From JAVJST01 sp040219295 (lineage in GTDB: Bacteria; Pseudomonadota; Alphaproteobacteria; Rhodospirillales; Casp-alpha2): 64,000 bases of DNA. A model generated the notes under the pieces. It worked only from the letters and a program-made list of their open reading frames with translations, did no database searches and was not told the DNA's origin. The position numbers and the translations under genes were made by a program. This document shows, one piece after another, positions 7,957-17,057 of this stretch. The stretch covers positions 1,178,001 through 1,242,000 of the forward strand of contig JAVJST010000005.1 of the NCBI GenBank assembly GCA_040219295.1, read 5' to 3'. Position 1 is the first letter of the stretch; each line of letters starts with the position of its first letter.

Positions 7957-9135
7957 ATGACGAAAGATCCCGCGACGATCTGTCTGGCTGTCGGAGAAAC
8001 CCTGATCTGGGCCTCCATTCTCTACCTGTTTCCGGCGCTTATTCTGCGCTGGGAGCAGTCGCTGGGCTGGTCGAAGGCGGAGCTGACGCTGGGCATAACG
8101 CTCGGCTTGCTGGTGTTTGCCTTTTGCGCACCGGTTGCCGGACGGCTGATCGATGCCGGTCGTGGCGCCGCGATGATGGGCGGGGCCAGTCTCCTGGGGG
8201 CGGCGGGACTCGTCTGGCTATCGACCATCGAGAGCTTGCCGGCATTCTACGGTGCGTGGTCGGTGCTTGGCGTTGCGATGGCCGGCACGCTCTATGAACC
8301 TTGCTTCGCCATCGTGACCCGGGCGCGCGGCGAGAATGCGAAACGCAGCATTATCGCGATCACGCTCGTCGCCGGGTTCGCCGGAACCATCAGTTTTCCG
8401 GCCGCCCATGCGCTGAGTGACGCCTTCGGATGGCGTGTCGCGGTGCTGTGTTTTGCCGGCACGGCAGCGTTCGTTGCCGGTCCGCTGCTTTATACCGGTG
8501 CGCGGCTGCTGGAGGTGGCGCGAAGATCAACCGAACAGGCCGATGCCCCCGATACGCTTGCACAGCGACGCTTCCTGGCGCGGCCGGCCTTCTGGTTGCT
8601 GGCGTTCGGCTTCATGTTCGTGGCGGTCATCCAGGGCGCCACGTTGCATCATCTGCTGCTGATATTCGACGATCGCGGCGTGCCACCCGAGTCGGCCATC
8701 ATCGCCGCATCGTTCATCGGCCCAATGCAGGTCGCCGGCCGGCTGGCGATGATGGCGGGCGGTGATCGCGCGACCAATCATGGATTCGCCGTGGCGGCGT
8801 TCTTTCTTATAGCGGGGGCAATGGTTGCATTGTTTTACGCCGGTGCGGCGCTGTTTCTGGCCATCGGCTTCGTCGTGTTGTTCGGTGCCGCCTACGGTAC
8901 TGTCAGCATCCTGCGCCCGGTGATCGCGCGCGAGGTTCTTGGCGGGAACAACTTCGGTGCCAAGGCGGGCGCTCTCGCGGTTCCCTACCTGGTGGGACAG
9001 GCCGCGGCACCCTACCTGGGGTCGCTGCTCTGGGGGCTCGGCGGATACGACCTGATGCTCGCCGTCCTGGTCGTCTGCGCGGGTATCGGGTGCGGGCTTT
9101 ACGTGTTGTCGCGCCGCGTCGCGCACCGCAGCTGA
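7957..9135 (+). CDS. Major facilitator superfamily transporter
   Basis: An inner-membrane carrier of about 392 residues with twelve predicted hydrophobic segments. The GRLIDAGRGAAMMGGA loop between helices 2 and 3 and a central hydrophilic stretch (RRSTEQADAPDTLAQRR) divide two six-helix halves, as in MFS proteins. Length is normal for the family. The start could be this ATG or the GTG six bases upstream; there is no clear Shine-Dalgarno sequence. It diverges from the corrinoid operon and precedes a dehydrogenase gene on the same strand by 155 bp. Uptake of a methylated amine or related solute is possible but not shown by the sequence. Confidence 0.85.
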   Translation: MTKDPATICLAVGETLIWASILYLFPALILRWEQSLGWSKAELTLGITLGLLVFAFCAPVAGRLIDAGRGAAMMGGASLLGAAGLVWLSTIESLPAFYGAWSVLGVAMAGTLYEPCFAIVTRARGENAKRSIIAITLVAGFAGTISFPAAHALSDAFGWRVAVLCFAGTAAFVAGPLLYTGARLLEVARRSTEQADAPDTLAQRRFLARPAFWLLAFGFMFVAVIQGATLHHLLLIFDDRGVPPESAIIAASFIGPMQVAGRLAMMAGGDRATNHGFAVAAFFLIAGAMVALFYAGAALFLAIGFVVLFGAAYGTVSILRPVIAREVLGGNNFGAKAGALAVPYLVGQAAAPYLGSLLWGLGGYDLMLAVLVVCAGIGCGLYVLSRRVAHRS

Positions 9136-9290
9136 TCCCTGACGGAACGCCTAGAGGATTGTCGTGATCGCGCGGTGTGTCGTCTTTCAAATTGTGATGT
9201 CGAATCGAGGATACATCCCGTTTAGATTTGGCACTAGGTTCGGACAAAATGAGCAGCGCTAGGCCCATGAAGTTGGGATGAGGAGTAAAC

Positions 9291-11852
9291 ATGGCAGAGT
9301 TTCCTGAGAAGGCCCGAGTGGTCATCGTCGGTCTTGGCGGCATCGTCGGCGCGTCCGTCGCTCACCACCTGATCGAGCGCGGTTGGGACGACATCGTCGG
9401 CATCGACAAGTCGGCCATCCCGACGGACATCGGATCGACGTCCCACGCTTCCGACTTCTGCTACGCGACCAGCCACGACTTCCTGTCGTGCTGGACGACG
9501 CTCTACTCCATCGATTTCTTCGAGAAGATGGGGCGTTACGAGAAGGTCGGCGGTTTCGAGGTTGCCCGTGTCGGTGATGATGGCCGCATGCTCGAGCTCA
9601 AACGCAAGGTATCCTCCGGCCGTGCTTTCGGTACCGGCGCCCGGATGGTCAGCCCTGCCGAGGTCAAGGAGAAGTTCCCGCTCATCGAGGAAGACATGAT
9701 CCAGGGCGCGATGTGGGATCCGGACGCCGGGCTGGTCGCGCCTCGTTCGCAGATCGTCGCCGGCGAGCTTGTCGAGGCTGGAGAGGCGACTGGCAAACTC
9801 AAGGCCTTCGCCAACACCGCCGCCGACAGCCTCATCATCGAGGACGGCCGCATCAGGGGCGTGAGAACCCGGCGCGGCACCATCATGGCCGATTACGTCG
9901 TCGTTTGCGCCGGCCTCTGGGGCCGGCTGATAGCTGAAATGGCCGGCGAGGACCTGCCGGTGATGCCGGTCGATCATCCACTGACGTTCTTCGGTCCGTT
10001 CGAGGAGTTCGCCGGGACCGGAAAGGATATCGGCTACGCGCTGCTGCGCGACCAGGGCAACTCCGCCTACATGCGCGATACCGGCGATCCCAAGACGCCG
10101 GAAGGCGGTATGATCGAGTGGGGCTATTACGAAGAGAAGGACCCGCGCCTCTGCCATCCACGCGACCTGCTTGAGAAGTCGGAGGCCCGGATGTCGCCGT
10201 CGATGCGCGACCTCGAACTCGACCAGGTCATGGAACCGCTTGAACGCGCCATGGAACTTACGCCGATCCTCGCGGAACTCGGCTTTGACGAGAAGCGCTC
10301 GTTCAACGGTCTTCTGCAGGTAACGACGGACGGCGGACCATCCATCGGAGAGAGCCAGAAGGTTCGCGGCCTGTGGTACGCCGTTTCCATCTGGGTCAAG
10401 GATGGTCCGGGCATGGCGAAGCTGCTGGCCGACTGGATGACCGACGGCCGCACGGTGATCGACCACCACGCCATCGACTATTCGCGGTTCTATCCGTTCC
10501 AGACGGAAGAACAGTACATCCACGACCGCTGCTACGAGTCGGCCTTCAAGATCTACAATCCGGCCGTGCATCCGCGCGAGCCGTATTCCAAGGGTCGCGA
10601 TACACGGAAAAGCCCGTTCTACGAACGCGAGGTCGAACTCGGCGGCTACTTCATGGAACTCGCCGGCTGGGAACGTGCCCACGGTTACGCCGCCAACGAA
10701 CACCTGCTGGAGAAGTACGCTGATCAGGTGCCGGTGCGCGAGGACGAATGGGACAACCGCCATTTCTGGCGCGTATCCAACGCCGAGCATCTCGAGATGT
10801 CGAACAACGTCGGCATGATCAACCTGACGCACTTCGCGATGTACGACATTACCGGCCCGGACCACGTTGCCTTCATGGAATACCTGTGCGCCGCCAAGGT
10901 CGGCGGCGACAACCAGGTCGGCAAGGGCATCTACACTCACTTCCTCGACGAGGAAGGCATGGTTCGCGCCGACTTCACGGTGTTCCGCATGGAAGACCGT
11001 TTCCGCTTCGTCGATGGCGCCGACGCGGGCAACCGCGACTTCGTCTACATGAAGCGGATGGCCGAGGACCACGGGTACGACGTCACCATCACCGACGTCA
11101 CCGAGGACTTCACCACCATCGGGCTCTGGGGACCGAACGCCCGCAAGGTGCTGGGCGACGTGCTCGGCGATGCGGACGCCGTGAGCCACGACAACTTCCC
11201 ATTTGCCTCCATCAAAACCATCGAGATCGCCGGCAAGAAGGTTGCCGCGTTCCGAATTTCCTACGTCGGCGAGCAGGGTTGGGAACTCCACATGCGCTAT
11301 GACGACGGCCTTGCCGTGTGGGACGCCATCCGCGCCCAAGACGTCATGGCGTTCGGCGTCGAGACCTATGCCAATTCGCGCCGTCTCGAGAAAAGCCTGC
11401 GGCTGCAGAACGCCGACCTGACGACCGAGTACAACCTCTACGAGGCCGACCTCGCACGCCCCAAGGTCAAGGACGCGGATTTCGTTGGCAAGGCGGCGCA
11501 CCTCAGGTTCCGCGATCTCGATCATCAGGGTGCAATGCTGTGCACCCTGGTCATGACCGACAACAAGGACTCGGGCGGTGTCGCCCGGTATCCGGTCGGC
11601 ACCATGCCGATCGTCGACCCGGCGACGGGCGAGGTCATCGTCGATTCCAAGGGGCGCCGGTCGTACACGACGTCCGTCGCGTTCGGGCCGACCATCGGCA
11701 AGAACATCATGCTCGGCTATCTGCCGCACGAGTACGCGGTGAAAGGCAAGCAGTTGCAGGTCGAGTACTTCAACGAGAGCTATCCGGTCGAGGTCGCGGG
11801 CGTCGGCTACGAGCCACTCTACGATCCGGAGAACCTGAAACCCCGGACTTAG
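9291..11852 (+). CDS. FAD-dependent dimethylglycine/sarcosine dehydrogenase-like protein (DAO + GcvT domains)
   Basis: An 853-residue cytoplasmic flavoprotein. An N-terminal D-amino-acid-oxidase fold with the dinucleotide motif VVIVGLGGIVGASVA and a GSTSHASDF segment, whose His matches the FAD-attachment region of the family, is followed by an FAO_M-type linker and a GcvT folate-binding half (about residues 450-853). This layout is that of dimethylglycine and sarcosine dehydrogenases, which demethylate N-methyl amines, pass formaldehyde to THF and give electrons to ETF. GAGGAG precedes the ATG by five bases. With an MttB-family enzyme and EtfAB in the window, oxidation of dimethylglycine is a sensible inference, but other N-methyl substrates are equally compatible with the domains. 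Confidence 0.85.
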   Translation: MAEFPEKARVVIVGLGGIVGASVAHHLIERGWDDIVGIDKSAIPTDIGSTSHASDFCYATSHDFLSCWTTLYSIDFFEKMGRYEKVGGFEVARVGDDGRMLELKRKVSSGRAFGTGARMVSPAEVKEKFPLIEEDMIQGAMWDPDAGLVAPRSQIVAGELVEAGEATGKLKAFANTAADSLIIEDGRIRGVRTRRGTIMADYVVVCAGLWGRLIAEMAGEDLPVMPVDHPLTFFGPFEEFAGTGKDIGYALLRDQGNSAYMRDTGDPKTPEGGMIEWGYYEEKDPRLCHPRDLLEKSEARMSPSMRDLELDQVMEPLERAMELTPILAELGFDEKRSFNGLLQVTTDGGPSIGESQKVRGLWYAVSIWVKDGPGMAKLLADWMTDGRTVIDHHAIDYSRFYPFQTEEQYIHDRCYESAFKIYNPAVHPREPYSKGRDTRKSPFYEREVELGGYFMELAGWERAHGYAANEHLLEKYADQVPVREDEWDNRHFWRVSNAEHLEMSNNVGMINLTHFAMYDITGPDHVAFMEYLCAAKVGGDNQVGKGIYTHFLDEEGMVRADFTVFRMEDRFRFVDGADAGNRDFVYMKRMAEDHGYDVTITDVTEDFTTIGLWGPNARKVLGDVLGDADAVSHDNFPFASIKTIEIAGKKVAAFRISYVGEQGWELHMRYDDGLAVWDAIRAQDVMAFGVETYANSRRLEKSLRLQNADLTTEYNLYEADLARPKVKDADFVGKAAHLRFRDLDHQGAMLCTLVMTDNKDSGGVARYPVGTMPIVDPATGEVIVDSKGRRSYTTSVAFGPTIGKNIMLGYLPHEYAVKGKQLQVEYFNESYPVEVAGVGYEPLYDPENLKPRT

Positions 11853-11925
11853 AGCCGGGCTTGAACGGGCGGGCGGACGCACCCAAATCACGGGAACCGT
11901 CAAGTTTCCCGATATGGAGTCCGCC

Positions 11926-12783
11926 ATGCCAGACGCATCGCCCGTCAGCCGCCGCGACGTTATTCGCAAGATCACCTCCGTCCGGACCTCGGATGGCGCC
12001 GGCGTGACGTTGCGCCGGTCGATCGGATCACACGAACTGCCGGAACTCGACCCGTTCCTGCTGCTCGACAACTTCGGCACCGACAAGCCGGAAGAATACA
12101 TCGCCGGCTTTCCCGATCATCCGCACCGCGGTTTCGAGACCGTGACCTACATGCTCAAGGGCCTGATGCGTCACCGCGACAACACCGGCGCGGAGGGCAA
12201 GTTGCGCCCGGGTTCGATCCAGTGGATGACCGCGGGGCGCGGCATCGTGCACTCGGAAATGCCCGAACAGACCGAGGGCGAGATGAGCGGCTTCCAGCTC
12301 TGGGTCAACCTGCCGGCCAAGGACAAGATGTGCGCGCCGCGCTACCAGGACATCGATCCCGAACTCGTGCCCGTGGTCGAGACGGAGACAGGCGCGACGG
12401 TCCGCGTGCTGGCGGGCGCCGTCGGCGACGTGGCCGGTCCGGTCGCCGGCGTGGCCGCCGAGCCGGTCTACCTCGACGTCTCGCTCGATGCCGGCGGGCA
12501 TTTCCGGCAACCGGTCCCCGATGGCCACACGGCGTTCGTCTTCGTCTTCGAAGGTGCCGTCGCCGTCGATGGCGCGGGCGGCACCGAAACGGTCGCGACC
12601 CAGGAACTGGCGGTTCTCGGCGACGGTGACACGATCGCGGTCACCAGCGAAAAGGGCGGGCGCTGCATCGTCGTCGCCGGCAAGCCGTTCCATGAGCCCG
12701 TGGCGCGTTACGGTCCCTTCGTCATGAACACCCGCGAGGAAATCATGCAGGCGATCGACGACTTCCAGGCGGGACGTTTCTAG
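11926..12783 (+). CDS. Pirin family protein
   Basis: A 285-residue bicupin of the pirin family. The N-terminal cupin shows DHPHRGFETVTYML and later GRGIVHSEMP, supplying the three His and one Glu that bind iron in pirins; the second cupin is degenerate. The ATG at 11926 follows GGAG by six bases and is preferred to the ATG at 11914. Pirins include quercetin dioxygenases and redox-sensing co-regulators, so the reaction cannot be set from sequence. It lies 73 bp after the dehydrogenase gene on the same strand and may be co-transcribed. It converges on the hydroxyproline-type pair. Confidence 0.88.
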   Translation: MPDASPVSRRDVIRKITSVRTSDGAGVTLRRSIGSHELPELDPFLLLDNFGTDKPEEYIAGFPDHPHRGFETVTYMLKGLMRHRDNTGAEGKLRPGSIQWMTAGRGIVHSEMPEQTEGEMSGFQLWVNLPAKDKMCAPRYQDIDPELVPVVETETGATVRVLAGAVGDVAGPVAGVAAEPVYLDVSLDAGGHFRQPVPDGHTAFVFVFEGAVAVDGAGGTETVATQELAVLGDGDTIAVTSEKGGRCIVVAGKPFHEPVARYGPFVMNTREEIMQAIDDFQAGRF

Positions 12784-12793
12784 TCCCGCCTGA

Positions 12794-13714
12794 TCAAGCT
12801 TCCGACACGCCCTTGATGTAGAGCGCCGTCATCAGGTCGAGGTGAGCGCCGCCACCGTTCTTGAACATGGTCACCGCGTCGGGCGATGAGCGCCGGTAGG
12901 CACCGCTCGCGATGTCGTAGTAGTCGGCACGGACGTGATCGTCGGTGATGACCCCCGATGCGATCGGGATCATCAGTTCGCCGATGTCGTGCGCGGTCTC
13001 GCGGGCGTCGACGAACAGCTCCGCTCTGGCAATCAGTTCGTCGTCGGCTTCGCGCATGTCGGGCCGGAAAGCACCAATCAGATCGACGTGGGTGCCGGGA
13101 CCGATCCATGCCCCCTTGATGACCGGCTCGGTCGACATGGTTGCCGAGGCGACGATGTCGGCGTCGGCGAGCGCCTCTCTGAGGTCATCGGCGACCTCGA
13201 CGCCCTTGGCCTTGGCGAGTTCCTCGGCCCGCGCCCGTGTCCGGTTCCACACCCGGATCGTTTGCAGTCCCGGAAAGACCTCGCGGTAGGCGTCGATCAG
13301 CGAGTCCGCGACCGCGCCGGCGCCGACGATGATCATGGTCTTGCTGTCCGGCCGCGCCAGCAGGCGCGCGCCAAGCACCGAGTCCCCCGCCGTCTTCCAC
13401 TTGGTGACCAGGATGCCGTCGATCAGGGCCGCGGGCTCGCCCGTCTTGTCGTCGAACAGGGTGAAGACCGCGTGGATCGAGGGCATCGGCGGCGTGCGTT
13501 CGACGTTGCCCGGAAAGATGTTGGCGGTCTTCACGCCGATTCCGGCGCCGTCGATCCAGGCGGCCCGGTTGAGCATGGCGTCCCGATCCCGTTCGAACAG
13601 GATGTCGCCGATCTGGGCGCGGGGCCGTGTGTGGCCCTCGATGATGGCGTCGCCGAGCGCCGTCCAGTTGAGGCGGTGCTCGATGTCCTCGGGGCGAATG
13701 AACGGCAGGGTCAT
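12794..13714 (-). CDS. Ornithine cyclodeaminase/mu-crystallin family: probable delta-1-pyrroline-2-carboxylate reductase
   Basis: A 306-residue NAD(P)-dependent enzyme of the OCD/mu-crystallin family. The Rossmann motif IIVGAGAVADSLIDAY lies near residue 130, with GIGVKTANIFPGN and ILVTKWKTAGDS in the substrate half. Its ATG overlaps the stop of the proline-racemase-superfamily gene by four bases (ATGA), so the two are coupled. Such pairs are known for trans-3-hydroxy-L-proline use: the dehydratase yields delta-1-pyrroline-2-carboxylate, which this family reduces to L-proline. Ornithine cyclodeaminase or alanine dehydrogenase activity is a possible alternative. Confidence 0.82.
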   Translation of the reverse strand: MTLPFIRPEDIEHRLNWTALGDAIIEGHTRPRAQIGDILFERDRDAMLNRAAWIDGAGIGVKTANIFPGNVERTPPMPSIHAVFTLFDDKTGEPAALIDGILVTKWKTAGDSVLGARLLARPDSKTMIIVGAGAVADSLIDAYREVFPGLQTIRVWNRTRARAEELAKAKGVEVADDLREALADADIVASATMSTEPVIKGAWIGPGTHVDLIGAFRPDMREADDELIARAELFVDARETAHDIGELMIPIASGVITDDHVRADYYDIASGAYRRSSPDAVTMFKNGGGAHLDLMTALYIKGVSEA

Positions 13715-14754
13715 GGCGTCTCTCTCTTGGCAGGCCAGGTGTCGGCGATACGGTAACCGGCGGGGAACGGATCGGACGGGTCGAGCCGGTGACGGGTTTC
13801 ACCGGTCCGCCAGGCGCGCCCGGTGATCTCGGGAACGATCGCCGGCAAGTCGCCGACGGTCGTTTCGCGCGCGATGCGGCCCTCAAAGCGCGACCCGATA
13901 ACCGAGCGCATGACGAGGCGGTCGCCGACGGCCATTTCCTTCCGGGCGTGAAGCACAGCCATGCGGGCCGAGACCCCGGTGCCGGTCGGCGAGCGGTCGA
14001 GCTTGCCGGGCTGCACCACGACGGTGTTGGTGAGCGCGCGCACGCCGTCTGCCTCGTCCATATCGCCGAGGATCTGGCAGAATGAGAAATGCGTCCAGTC
14101 CGGGTTTGCCGGATGCGTGAAGGCGAGCTGCGCATTGGCCGCCGCGGTGATACGCACACCGAGATCGCGTAGCGTTGCGGCATTCTCGGGCTTGATCTCG
14201 ACGCCCAGATCGCGCGCCCGGACCATCACGAAACTGTCGCCGCCGAAGCCGGTATCGACACGCAGCGTGCCCAGTCCCTCGACGGTAAGTTCCGCGTCGA
14301 GCAGACCGGCAAATGACGGGACATTGGTCACCGTGACGCTCTCGGCCTTGCCGTCCCTGCAGCGGGCGCGAACCTCGACGAGGCCGCCCGGGGCCTCGAG
14401 GGTCAGGTGCGTCTCGGGTTCCGTCATCGGTACGATCCCGGTTTCCAGCAGGACGGTGGCGACGCAGATCGAGTTCGAGCCCGACATCGGCGGTGTGTCC
14501 TCGGGCTCCATGATGATGAAACCCATGGCAGCTGTTCGGTCCCTGGCCGGAACCAGCAAGTTGACGTGACGGAAGACGCCGCCGCGCGGTTCATTGAGCA
14601 CGAAGTTGCGTAGGGAACCGTCCGTCGCGATGAAACGCGATTGCGCCCACAGCGTCTCGCCCGGCGGCGGTTCGACGCCGGCGACAATGACGTCGCCGAC
14701 CTCGCCCTCGGCGTGGCAGCCGACGATGACGATCTCACGACCCGTTTCGATCAT
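13711..14754 (-). CDS. Proline racemase superfamily: probable trans-3-hydroxy-L-proline dehydratase-like enzyme
   Basis: A 347-residue protein of the proline racemase/hydroxyproline epimerase superfamily. The two catalytic-acid/base segments are recognisable but altered: S91 in PPMSGSNS occupies the usual first Cys, and T257 in DRSPTGTG occupies the usual second Cys. A Thr at the second site is typical of the trans-3-hydroxyproline dehydratases, which normally retain the first Cys. The gene starts at 14754, and its stop overlaps the next gene, which encodes the likely partner reductase. Function as dehydratase is inferred from that partner; the Ser/Thr pair makes racemisation by the classic two-thiol route unlikely. 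Confidence 0.8.
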   Translation of the reverse strand: MIETGREIVIVGCHAEGEVGDVIVAGVEPPPGETLWAQSRFIATDGSLRNFVLNEPRGGVFRHVNLLVPARDRTAAMGFIIMEPEDTPPMSGSNSICVATVLLETGIVPMTEPETHLTLEAPGGLVEVRARCRDGKAESVTVTNVPSFAGLLDAELTVEGLGTLRVDTGFGGDSFVMVRARDLGVEIKPENAATLRDLGVRITAAANAQLAFTHPANPDWTHFSFCQILGDMDEADGVRALTNTVVVQPGKLDRSPTGTGVSARMAVLHARKEMAVGDRLVMRSVIGSRFEGRIARETTVGDLPAIVPEITGRAWRTGETRHRLDPSDPFPAGYRIADTWPAKRETP

Positions 14755-14801
14755 TGCCTTGTCATCCCAGCGTTGACCGGGTCAAGAATACTGAAAAGGT
14801 C

Positions 14802-14815
14802 AGAATGGTCATTCT
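14802..14815. promoter_or_regulatory. Candidate operator, AGAATGGTCATTCT
   Basis: A perfect 6-bp dyad (AGAATG/CATTCT) around a GT centre, ending 48 bp upstream of the 14754 start. A second copy of the same core is at 14888. A repressor site is inferred from repetition and position; TGGTCA-type cores are common for GntR-family regulators. Confidence 0.45.
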
Positions 14816-14887
14816 TACCGGATTCTCTCGCTTCAAAACACAGAAGTCCTTGAATTTGAACGAAAAACAAGAGAAATCCAGGGTCAT

Positions 14888-14899
14888 AAATGGTCATTT
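14888..14899. promoter_or_regulatory. Second candidate operator, AAATGGTCATTT, flanked by GGTCAT half-repeats
   Basis: A perfect dyad (AAATG/CATTT) around GT, sharing the ATGGTCAT core with the site at 14802. It lies within three closely spaced copies of the hexamer GGTCAT (at about 14882, 14892 and 14902), giving a tandem array about 10 bp apart, the period of one helical turn. Confidence 0.45.
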
Positions 14900-15129
14900 T
14901 GGGTCATTTTGTTCTGTGTAATCCGATGACGTTTCCGGTCGGTTGCATCGTCCCGTCGCCGTGCGACGCGACCGCCCGGGCGCTGGCGATCGAAAGGGTA
15001 AAGATAATGAATGACGAGACTGTTCATTGCCCCCGGGGTGCGTCGCGTCTTTGAACGCGTTTCCGGCCGACAGCACCGCGATCAGCCAGCGAACGTCAGA
15101 GTGCATAGTATAGGAAAAAAATCACTTTG

Positions 15130-16896
15130 TCAAACGGAAGCCCGCGCTGCGAACAGCAAGGTGACGGTTGTCCCCACGCCCGGTTCACTCTCGAGCAGCA
15201 GTTCACCACCCTGCATTTCCATCAGTACCTTCGACAACGACAAGCCGAGGCCGGTGCCTTCGTGTGCGACCGTGACATTGAGGCGAGCCTGGCCGAACGG
15301 TTCCAGTACCGTTCCGATATCTTCTGGCGCGATGCCGACCCCCGTATCGATGACCCGGATCCGCGTCCGTCCGTCGGCTGCCCGGTCTGCGATCACGTTG
15401 ATGTCGCCATCCTCGGGGGTGTACTTGTCGGCATTGGAAAGCAAATTGGTCAGGATCTGGCGCAAGTAGCGCGGATCGGTCAGCACGGTCGCGCTGTCGT
15501 CGTCGACCACGATGCGGATGCGCTGGGCGTTCCTGCCGTCGCCGCGAAGCTGAAACGGCTTGGCGATGTCGCGAATTGCCTGCTGAAGCGGGACGTCTTC
15601 GGCATTGACCGTCATCTCGCCGGCCTCGACTTTTGAAAGATCGAGTACGTCGTTGATGATGCTGAGCAAGTGCTGACTCGATCCCACGATGTCATCGGCG
15701 TACTCACGATACTTCGGATCGCTGTGTTCGCCGAACGACTCGTTGGCCATGATCTGTGAGAAACCGAGAATCGCGTTGAGCGGCGTCCGCAGTTCGTGGC
15801 TCATGCTGGCAAGGAAATCCGTCTTGGCACGGTTCGCGACTTCGGATTCCCTGAGCGCATCACGCAGGCGCCGTTCGGCCTCCTTGCGGGCGGTAATATC
15901 GACCATGGTGCCTTCGAAATGCAGCGGCGCGCCCGTCTTGTCGCGCACCGTGTATGCGTTCTCGGATACCCAGATTCTCTCTCGTGTCTTGTGGCGGTGA
16001 ATTTCCGACTCGAAGTTCTCGACGAAGCCATCGCGGTCGAGTGCAGCAAGGAACTCGTCCCGTCGCCCCGGGTCCGGATACCAGTTAGGACCGGATCGTC
16101 TGACACTTTCCAGCATTTCGTTCTCGTCCGTGTAACCGTGCATCCTCTGGAATGCCGGGTTTGCGCGGGCCAGGTCGCCGCCTGGCAATGAACGGTAGAT
16201 GCCGATGTTCAGGTTCTCGAACATGTTCCGGTAATCGCGTTCGGCGCGGTGCCGGCGTTGTTCCTCGGCCGCCAGGCGCGCCAGAGAATAGCGCTGCACG
16301 ACGATGATCAGGCTGACCGTCAGCGCCATCTGCAGCGCCATGGCGATGATGAAACCGTAGGGCGCGAACCATTCGACCGGCCGTAGCAGCGGGTAGTCGA
16401 GCTTGTGCAGGCCCCACAGGATGAACAGTATGCCGCTCAGACGGTAGCCGCGATTGGGGTCGACGTTGCCGGCGCGGTAGAGCACGACACCGACTCCGAA
16501 GATCAGCAGGCCGCTAAGGCCGTAAAGCGGGATGGAGCGCAGCAGAAAGCTGGGCTCGATCAGCGTCGTATACCAGGCCCAGCCGATGCACGCGAGGCAC
16601 GCGATGGTCACCAGTCGCCGGGGCACGTTGTGCCCGAGGAACACCAGCGCGCCAACGGCGAGGAATATGGCGGAAAGCACCTGGCAAGATTCGGCAGCAA
16701 ACTGCAGCAGCGGCGATCGTGTGGTGATGGCCGCGTACAGCAGCACGTAGCGGGCGCAGCTCAACCCGATCGCCAGCCACCACCAACGAATTCCTCGTGG
16801 CGCGCCGGGCGACATGCCGACATGAAGCAGTCCGCCGAACAGAACGAGCGATGCAATCGCGGCACTGATGACCGCCGTGGGGGCCGAGAACTCCAA
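15130..16896 (-). CDS. Membrane-bound PAS-domain sensor histidine kinase
   Basis: A 588-residue histidine kinase. The first 210 residues hold about six or seven membrane segments, followed by a PAS fold (about 220-350) ending in a PAC-type GTMVDITARKEAERR. The kinase core has the H-box SHELRTPLN, N-box NLLSNADKYTP, G1 box DTGVGI and G2 box GTGLGLSLSK. The start is a TTG at 16896; the next ATG would remove the first membrane helix. No response regulator is adjacent, so its partner is encoded elsewhere. The signal is not predictable. The N-terminal region resembles MASE-type sensory membrane domains only loosely. Confidence 0.9.
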   Translation of the reverse strand: MEFSAPTAVISAAIASLVLFGGLLHVGMSPGAPRGIRWWWLAIGLSCARYVLLYAAITTRSPLLQFAAESCQVLSAIFLAVGALVFLGHNVPRRLVTIACLACIGWAWYTTLIEPSFLLRSIPLYGLSGLLIFGVGVVLYRAGNVDPNRGYRLSGILFILWGLHKLDYPLLRPVEWFAPYGFIIAMALQMALTVSLIIVVQRYSLARLAAEEQRRHRAERDYRNMFENLNIGIYRSLPGGDLARANPAFQRMHGYTDENEMLESVRRSGPNWYPDPGRRDEFLAALDRDGFVENFESEIHRHKTRERIWVSENAYTVRDKTGAPLHFEGTMVDITARKEAERRLRDALRESEVANRAKTDFLASMSHELRTPLNAILGFSQIMANESFGEHSDPKYREYADDIVGSSQHLLSIINDVLDLSKVEAGEMTVNAEDVPLQQAIRDIAKPFQLRGDGRNAQRIRIVVDDDSATVLTDPRYLRQILTNLLSNADKYTPEDGDINVIADRAADGRTRIRVIDTGVGIAPEDIGTVLEPFGQARLNVTVAHEGTGLGLSLSKVLMEMQGGELLLESEPGVGTTVTLLFAARASV

Positions 16897-17057
16897 GAGC
16901 GCGAAACCTGTGGTTGTTACGTTACCTTTCTCGAAGGCATGCCAGATACCGTATCATCAAGACAGGGCGCCGCAAGATCGTCGTACCTCCGACGGCATTG
17001 CATCGACCGGGAAAAGACGATCGCCGAATGTTCGATGCTCTTGCAGAAAATGAACCG

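Larger units (their letters stand above)
14755..15129. promoter_or_regulatory. 375 bp AT-richer intergenic region upstream of the hydroxyproline-type pair
   Basis: This gap separates the start of the racemase-family gene from the 3' end of the histidine kinase gene. It holds the two AATGGTCATT dyads listed separately, a further dyad AATGAA (15006-15011) with TTCATT (15023-15028), and an AT-rich block near 14820-14925. No convincing gene was seen; a 70-codon minus-strand frame lacks a ribosome site and family resemblance. Confidence 0.5.

Noticed and set aside
9234..12101. Minus-strand frame of 955 codons opposite the dimethylglycine-dehydrogenase-like gene
   Set aside because: Its translation has no family resemblance and is rich in His, Asp, Arg and Val, as expected for the antisense of a GC-rich gene. 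The plus strand has a full domain set and a ribosome site.
14894..15106. Minus-strand 70-codon frame in the gap before the hydroxyproline-type pair
   Set aside because: No ribosome site, no hydrophobic or domain pattern; probably chance.
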